Below are positions 59,684-64,000 of a DNA stretch of 64,000 bases, one piece after another. The translations under genes and the position numbers were made by a program. Below the pieces are notes generated by a model. That model saw only the letters and a list, made by a program, of their open reading frames with translations. It ran no database searches and had not been told where the DNA came from. The stretch's first letter is position 1, and every line of letters starts with the position of its first letter. Origin of the DNA: Hyphomonas atlantica corrig. (GTDB taxonomy: Bacteria > Pseudomonadota > Alphaproteobacteria > Caulobacterales > Hyphomonadaceae); the NCBI RefSeq assembly GCF_000682715.1, contig NZ_AWFH01000001.1, positions 372,001 to 436,000 on the forward strand. Reading direction: 5' to 3'.

Positions 59684-60998
59684 CTCGGCGAATTGCACTG
59701 GCGGTAACAGTGCCTTCGTTCAACATTTCCACAGCTCTTTTCAGCTGATAGTCCTCACCATCCCAGTCTTCAGGCGGCTGTTCGTCCGGCATGGAGATGT
59801 CCTGGCGAGCCTCGCCATCTTCATTGGCAAGCGCATGCGGAAGATCTGCTTCCGACCAGCGCTTGATGCGGGCAAGCTCTTCTTCGGTCAGGCGCGATTG
59901 CGTGATCTCGATATCCGGATCAATTCCGAGCGCCTGAATCGAGCGACCGGCCGGCGTGTAATAGCGCGCCGTGGTGAGGCGAACTGCGCCACGATCTGCG
60001 CCAAGCGGGATGACTGTCTGCACTGAGCCTTTGCCGAAACTGGTTGTGCCAATCACGGTCGCGCGATTGCGATCCTGTAGTGCGCCAGCGACGATCTCTG
60101 ACGCAGACGCTGACCCACCATTGATCAGCACGATCATTGGCGTGCCTTTGAAGACTTCGCCAGACCGGGCATTGTAGCGCTCCATATCCGAGATACGGCG
60201 ACCTTGTGTGGACACGACCTCACCGCCTGACAAGAACATGTCAGACACGGAAACAGCCTGATCGAGCAGCCCGCCGCCATTGTTGCGCAGGTCAAGAATC
60301 AAGCCACGCGGACGCGAGCCAGTCTCCTTGGCAATTTCCTCAATCGACTCTTCCAGCAGCAGTGTCGTGCGCTCATTGAAGGTTGAAATACGGATATAGC
60401 CGATGTCGTTTTCCTGCATCTTCCAAGTGACGGATTTCTGCTGGATAACTTCGCGGGTGAGCGTCACATCGAATGGGTCAACACCTTCGCGAAGAATGGT
60501 GATGTCGATATCGGTCCCCTTCTCACCGCGCATTTCCTTCACGGCATCATTCAGGGTCTGTCCAATGATCGGCGCGCCATTGATGGCTGTGATCAGATCG
60601 CCCGGCTGAATTCCAGCCCGGCTGGCTGGCGTATCATCCATCGGCGAGATCACCTTCACAAAGCCATCTTCCATCGTGACTTCAATGCCGAGCCCGCCAT
60701 ATTCCCCGCTGGTCTGCACCTGCATGGAGCGGAAATCATCGGGATCGAGATAGCTTGAATGCGGGTCAAGCGAGGTCAGCATGCCATTGATGGCGGCTTT
60801 CATCGCGGCCTTCTCGTCAATCTCGGTCACATAGTCCTGACGGGCGCGGGCCAGTATTTCAGCGAACAGGTCCAGCTGCTGATACGTGATCATCCGTGGG
60901 TCTTCCGCGCGGTCTTCCGGCGACGCAAAGGCAGAGAACCCCACAGCTGCGCCACCCAATACGACACCGAGGGCAGCCCCCGTCAGTAGTGAACGCAT
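59676..60998 (-). CDS. ctpA: carboxyl-terminal processing protease (S41)
   Basis: A 440-residue periplasmic protease with an N-terminal hydrophobic signal/anchor (about 3-25). The S41 N-terminal helix region ('LDPHSSYLDPDDF') and PDZ domain (about 85-165, 'YGGLGIEVTMEDG') precede the catalytic Ser-Lys dyad: Ser in 'NGGSASASEIVAGAL' and Lys in 'TTSFGKGSVQT'. It trims C-termini of envelope proteins and wall hydrolases. ATG 60998 has GGAGG eight bases upstream, ruling out a start 15 bases earlier. Confidence 0.95.
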   Translation of the reverse strand: MRSLLTGAALGVVLGGAAVGFSAFASPEDRAEDPRMITYQQLDLFAEILARARQDYVTEIDEKAAMKAAINGMLTSLDPHSSYLDPDDFRSMQVQTSGEYGGLGIEVTMEDGFVKVISPMDDTPASRAGIQPGDLITAINGAPIIGQTLNDAVKEMRGEKGTDIDITILREGVDPFDVTLTREVIQQKSVTWKMQENDIGYIRISTFNERTTLLLEESIEEIAKETGSRPRGLILDLRNNGGGLLDQAVSVSDMFLSGGEVVSTQGRRISDMERYNARSGEVFKGTPMIVLINGGSASASEIVAGALQDRNRATVIGTTSFGKGSVQTVIPLGADRGAVRLTTARYYTPAGRSIQALGIDPDIEITQSRLTEEELARIKRWSEADLPHALANEDGEARQDISMPDEQPPEDWDGEDYQLKRAVEMLNEGTVTASAIRRAG

Positions 60999-61025
60999 AT
61001 TGAAGTCCTCCATAATCCTTTGACC

Positions 61026-62240
61026 TTAGCTCCGGCCTGGTAACCAGTCTGCCGGATTCATCACCTTGTCGCCAAGCCTTAATTCCATATTCAATTCGGG
61101 AACGGGGTCTGCGCGGTCGGGCATCCGGCCCACGGGCTCGCCTGCAGAAACGCCTTGGCCTTCAGTGACATAGATCCGGCTCATACCTGTAAGAATAACA
61201 TGGTAGCCGTCACTCGTCCGCAAAATTAACATTGATCCATACGTCCGGAACGGACGGGCATATTCCACTGTACCGCCTACAGGCGCGACGACTTGTGCAT
61301 TGGCCCGCGTGGCAAAAGCCACCCATTCCGATTTTCCGCCAGTCGGCAATTTTTCCCCAAACGCCCTTGCCAGCTGCCCCGCGACTGGCGGCTTGAGTGC
61401 GCCCAACACCGCCTTCCCAAGCGGTCGCGAAGAAGGTGAGCGCTGGATGGAAGAGGAAGACTGGCGAGACGAAGGCGAGCTGGAGACGAGGCGTGGTCGC
61501 AATTCAGGTTTCACACCGGGCGCAGACGGGGCCTGGGCCTCGAGCGACTCCAGCAGGGATCGCAGATCCTGCTCCTTCGCGCCGATTTCCGCCGCCCGGG
61601 CCTTCAGCGCAGCGATGTCTCCGGACAAGTCTTCGAAATTGCCGCGCTTGGCTGCGGCCAGCCGCTCGATCTCGACCTGCTTCAGCGCGAGGGTGGCCTC
61701 CGCTGCTTCCAGTCTCGCCTTTTCGCCCCGGATACGCCGCTCCAGTTCGTTCAGCCATTCGATTTCGGTTGCTAGTTCTTCTGATTGGGAGGCAAGACGC
61801 GGCGTTGTTTCGCTCATCAAAATGGCACGGCGCACAGCGGTATTCGCCTTGTTGGGGGATACAATCAGCGCAGGTGGCTTGCGCCTGTTCGATGCAGCGA
61901 GCGCAGCAAGCAGGTCTTCTAGTGCCTGGCGGTTCTCAAGCAATTTCATTTGCGCCGATACACGACGCGTCCCGAGATCGATCAGGGATTTTTCGGCACT
62001 CGAAGCCTGTTCTTCCCGGCGCTGGGATTCCATCGCCGCCGCGATCAGTTGCGTATCAATATTCTTGATGTCGCTGAGGGCTGTCTCGCCAGCGCTTTCG
62101 AGCGCCTCCAGCTTGCGCTCTGCCGCAACGCGCTCAGCTTCCAGCGCGTCGAGCTCTTCACGCGAAAACGTCTCCGGCATCGCCGCCGTCAGGGCGAACG
62201 CAGAAAACAGGAACACAAGAGACCGGCACGTCGCGCGCAT
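61026..62240 (-). CDS. EnvC-like murein hydrolase activator
   Basis: A 404-residue periplasmic protein with a signal peptide (about 1-20). A long coiled coil (about 25-230, Glu/Arg/Ala-rich heptads) and a Ser-rich linker (about 245-275) precede a C-terminal LytM domain (about 295-400). The LytM domain lacks the HxxxD and HxH zinc residues ('PELNMELRLG' where HxH is expected), as in EnvC, so it should activate amidases rather than cut. AAGG lies eight bases before ATG 62240. Directly upstream of ctpA, the usual order. Confidence 0.88.
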   Translation of the reverse strand: MRATCRSLVFLFSAFALTAAMPETFSREELDALEAERVAAERKLEALESAGETALSDIKNIDTQLIAAAMESQRREEQASSAEKSLIDLGTRRVSAQMKLLENRQALEDLLAALAASNRRKPPALIVSPNKANTAVRRAILMSETTPRLASQSEELATEIEWLNELERRIRGEKARLEAAEATLALKQVEIERLAAAKRGNFEDLSGDIAALKARAAEIGAKEQDLRSLLESLEAQAPSAPGVKPELRPRLVSSSPSSRQSSSSIQRSPSSRPLGKAVLGALKPPVAGQLARAFGEKLPTGGKSEWVAFATRANAQVVAPVGGTVEYARPFRTYGSMLILRTSDGYHVILTGMSRIYVTEGQGVSAGEPVGRMPDRADPVPELNMELRLGDKVMNPADWLPGRS

Positions 62241-62274
62241 CCTGCCCTTATCGCAGCTGGTCATGACTTCAATA

Positions 62275-62805
62275 TTAACCAAGTTGCCTCAACGCTGCCT
62301 CGATCGCTGTCAGCTCATCCGACACCAAAGCGCAATGGACGGCGTAGTCAGATGGATCAAAGGCTGGCGCACCTTCCAGGAAATGCCGGATCAGGATCAC
62401 GCAAGTGTTCGCGTCTCCCACGATAGACGCCGCGCGATCCCCCGCCCCGCCGTGAAGCACATCATTTCGATAGGCCGCCAATCTCAAGACCGCTTCGATC
62501 TGGCGCGCCGTTGCCGGCAATTGTTCCGGCGGCAGCAGAAACTCGTCAGAGCGGGCGCGGCGCAGCAACAGTTTCAAGGGCGCCACCTTCGTCGGCGACT
62601 TAAGGTCCAGCGTGTCGGCATCGTTTGCCGTCTCATAGGCTGACAGCGCCGCGATGGCTGCGCATTTCAGCGCAGTAACAAGACCGACGCTCACCCAACG
62701 CCAGCGCTCCGGGTCGCGCTCGACCTCGGCCACTTCCCGCCTCGCCAGTTTCAGCGCCTCCAAGGCACCTGCCAGAGCTGGCGTGATCTTGTCAGCAGCC
62801 GCCAC
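62275..62805 (-). CDS. hypothetical protein
   Basis: A 176-residue soluble, helical protein ('LAGALEALKLARREVAEVE', 'WVSVGLVTALKCAAIAALSAYE', 'AAYRNDVLHGGAGDRAASIVG'). No signal peptide. It sits upstream of the envC-like gene where rsfS/rlmH are found in many relatives, but resembles neither. The 'RNDVLHG' phrase recalls HEPN-type helical proteins (RxxxxH), which is only suggestive. Confidence 0.65.
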   Translation of the reverse strand: MAAADKITPALAGALEALKLARREVAEVERDPERWRWVSVGLVTALKCAAIAALSAYETANDADTLDLKSPTKVAPLKLLLRRARSDEFLLPPEQLPATARQIEAVLRLAAYRNDVLHGGAGDRAASIVGDANTCVILIRHFLEGAPAFDPSDYAVHCALVSDELTAIEAALRQLG

Positions 62806-62814
62806 GCGAGGCGC

Positions 62815-64000
62815 CTATTCTGTGCCCACTGGGCTCATCGGCTCGTTTCGGAAATTCCAGCCTGTGTCGGCTGCGATATAGGTGAACGCCGCGTACACAG
62901 CCACGTTCTGGCGGAACTCCTCGGCGTCGATCTTGTCGAATGTGTCGTCTGGCGTGTGGTGATAGTCGAAATAGTCACGGCCGTCCTGACCGGGCGTTAC
63001 GACTGGCACCCCTGCCCGGCGCAGCACGCCGATGTCCGGCCCGCCACCAGCGGCATTGTCACCTGGCGAAACACCCAGAGGCATCAGAACCTCTTTCATG
63101 ATCGCCGCATAGGGCAAAGCAGAGTCGCCAAAATTCGTCTGGAACCGCCAGATGCGCCCTGACCCGAAATCGCTTTCAGCTGCCAGCACGTGCTGTTCGA
63201 GCTCCTCAGCATGCTGGCGGGCATATGCCGCGCCGCCGAACAGGCCGACCTCTTCTGAACCATAGAGAACCACACGGATCGTACGGCGCGGCTTGGTCGG
63301 CAGATCCGCGATCAGCTTTGCCGCACCGACAACGATGCCGCACCCGGCGCCATCGTCCAGCGCACCTGTGCCCAGATCCCAGCTATCGAGGTGGCATCCG
63401 ATCAGGACGATCTCGTCTTTCAGGTCCGTTCCCTCGATTTCAGCAATCACATTTCCTGACGGCGCAGCATCGGCATACTCCACCCCGATATCCAGATTCA
63501 CCGAGACAGGCCCCCGCGCGAGCAGGCGGGTCAGCTGGTCTGCATCCGGGCCGGAAAGCGCGGCTGCCGGAAGATCGCCAAGCGCGCCCTCGCGTGACAT
63601 GCCGCCGGTATGGGGCATGCGACGCGGCTGGGTTCCCACAGACCGGATAAGACACGCGACACCGCCCTTTTCAGCCGCAGCCTTGGCGCAACCGCTACGC
63701 TTGCGCACGGCCAGCCCATAGCCCGCTCCATTCTGCGTCTTGTACATATGCTCGTCTATGAACGCGATCTTGCCTTTGATGGTGGCAGGGTCAGCGGCCT
63801 GCAGCTCCGCGAGCGATTCAAAACGCACAAGTTCCGCTTCCAGTCCGCCTTGCGGCGTCGCGCGGCTGCCGCCCAAGGCCGTGATGACGAGATCCTGTGC
63901 ATTTGGCCCGGTAACGCGCGCACTTTCCCGCGTCCGTGCCCAGTACGGAATGGTGAAGTCTTCCACGCGCACAGCGTCAAAGCCCAGCTCCTTGAGTTCA
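62815..64000 (-). CDS. M28 family metallopeptidase (5' end outside window)
   Basis: The frame is open to the end of the window, so at least 395 residues are present and the signal peptide lies outside. Zinc motifs in order: 'LIGCHLDSWDLGTGALDDGAG' (His, Asp), 'YGSEEVGLFGG' (catalytic Glu pair), 'ESDFGSG' and 'YHHTPDDTFD'. A PA-like inserted domain ('FIDEHMYKTQNGAGYG') precedes. It is probably an exported aminopeptidase or carboxypeptidase. It ends ten bases from the next gene. Confidence 0.92.
   Translation of the reverse strand, partial: ELKELGFDAVRVEDFTIPYWARTRESARVTGPNAQDLVITALGGSRATPQGGLEAELVRFESLAELQAADPATIKGKIAFIDEHMYKTQNGAGYGLAVRKRSGCAKAAAEKGGVACLIRSVGTQPRRMPHTGGMSREGALGDLPAAALSGPDADQLTRLLARGPVSVNLDIGVEYADAAPSGNVIAEIEGTDLKDEIVLIGCHLDSWDLGTGALDDGAGCGIVVGAAKLIADLPTKPRRTIRVVLYGSEEVGLFGGAAYARQHAEELEQHVLAAESDFGSGRIWRFQTNFGDSALPYAAIMKEVLMPLGVSPGDNAAGGGPDIGVLRRAGVPVVTPGQDGRDYFDYHHTPDDTFDKIDAEEFRQNVAVYAAFTYIAADTGWNFRNEPMSPVGTE

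Noticed and set aside
61300..62643. 447-codon open frame antisense to the envC-like gene
   Set aside because: Ser/Arg/Ala-rich shadow of the coiled-coil gene; no motif, no ribosome site.

Overview
This is a chromosomal window from a Gram-negative alphaproteobacterium. It most resembles the Caulobacterales/Hyphomonadaceae type (Hyphomonas and Maricaulis relatives); that placement is inference. It rests on a GapR (DUF2312) nucleoid protein, a GTTC-N7-GTTC LexA-type site, a CtrA-like TTAA-N7-TTAC site upstream of motA, a PHA depolymerase, and the order rppH / divergent polysaccharide deacetylase / ctpA / envC-like gene. GC is high (near 60% by eye) and coding density is very high. No insertion sequence, prophage, CRISPR array, rRNA or pseudogene is evident. 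One tRNA (Leu, CAA) is present.

Layout. 1-6.4 kb: partial DUF2853 gene, an acyl-CoA dehydrogenase pair with a small membrane protein between them, a GT2 glycosyltransferase, and a photolyase/cryptochrome whose promoter overlaps a LexA-like box. 6.4-16.5 kb: small secreted UrcA-like protein, sixA, 1-Cys peroxiredoxin, ymdB-like phosphodiesterase, a large lipoprotein, a YgjP-type metalloprotein, a CPA1 antiporter, an EEP hydrolase and a lone motA. 16.5-23.7 kb: orphan double-ATPase peptide ABC protein, OmpW, Fe-dependent alcohol dehydrogenase, small membrane proteins and phaZ. 23.7-29.1 kb: a metal (probably zinc) locus, with ZIP and HupE on one strand and ZrgA, an ABC exporter-type pair and DUF3299 on the other, then tRNA-Leu. 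29.1-39.4 kb: exoD, dsbB, DMT and MFS transporters, two SDRs, gapR, rpmJ and an MltB-type transglycosylase.

39.6-44.4 kb: a tightly overlapping four-gene cassette (subtilisin-like lipoprotein, propeptide-like protein, lipoprotein, Asp/Thr-rich lipoprotein with an M23 domain). It looks like one envelope-proteolysis system. 44.4-64 kb: Tat/lipoprotein MsrB, TyrA-type dehydrogenase, DUF983, a PII variant, gloB, cupin, GT2 plus O-antigen ligase-like protein, thrS, yidD, Fe-S scaffold, cysS, folE with an upstream ORF, rppH, deacetylase, ctpA, envC-like and a partial M28 peptidase.

The most unusual non-coding signal is a pair of intergenic arrays (20631-20739 and 46295-46400). Each has about eleven degenerate copies of the hexamer TGTCGC, one per helical turn (9-12 bp steps) and all in one orientation. 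They look like multi-site operators or nucleoprotein nucleation sites for an unknown DNA-binding protein. The second candidate is the four-gene S8/M23 cassette. The third is the photolyase, whose predicted transcription start falls on its ATG (leaderless) under a LexA-like operator.
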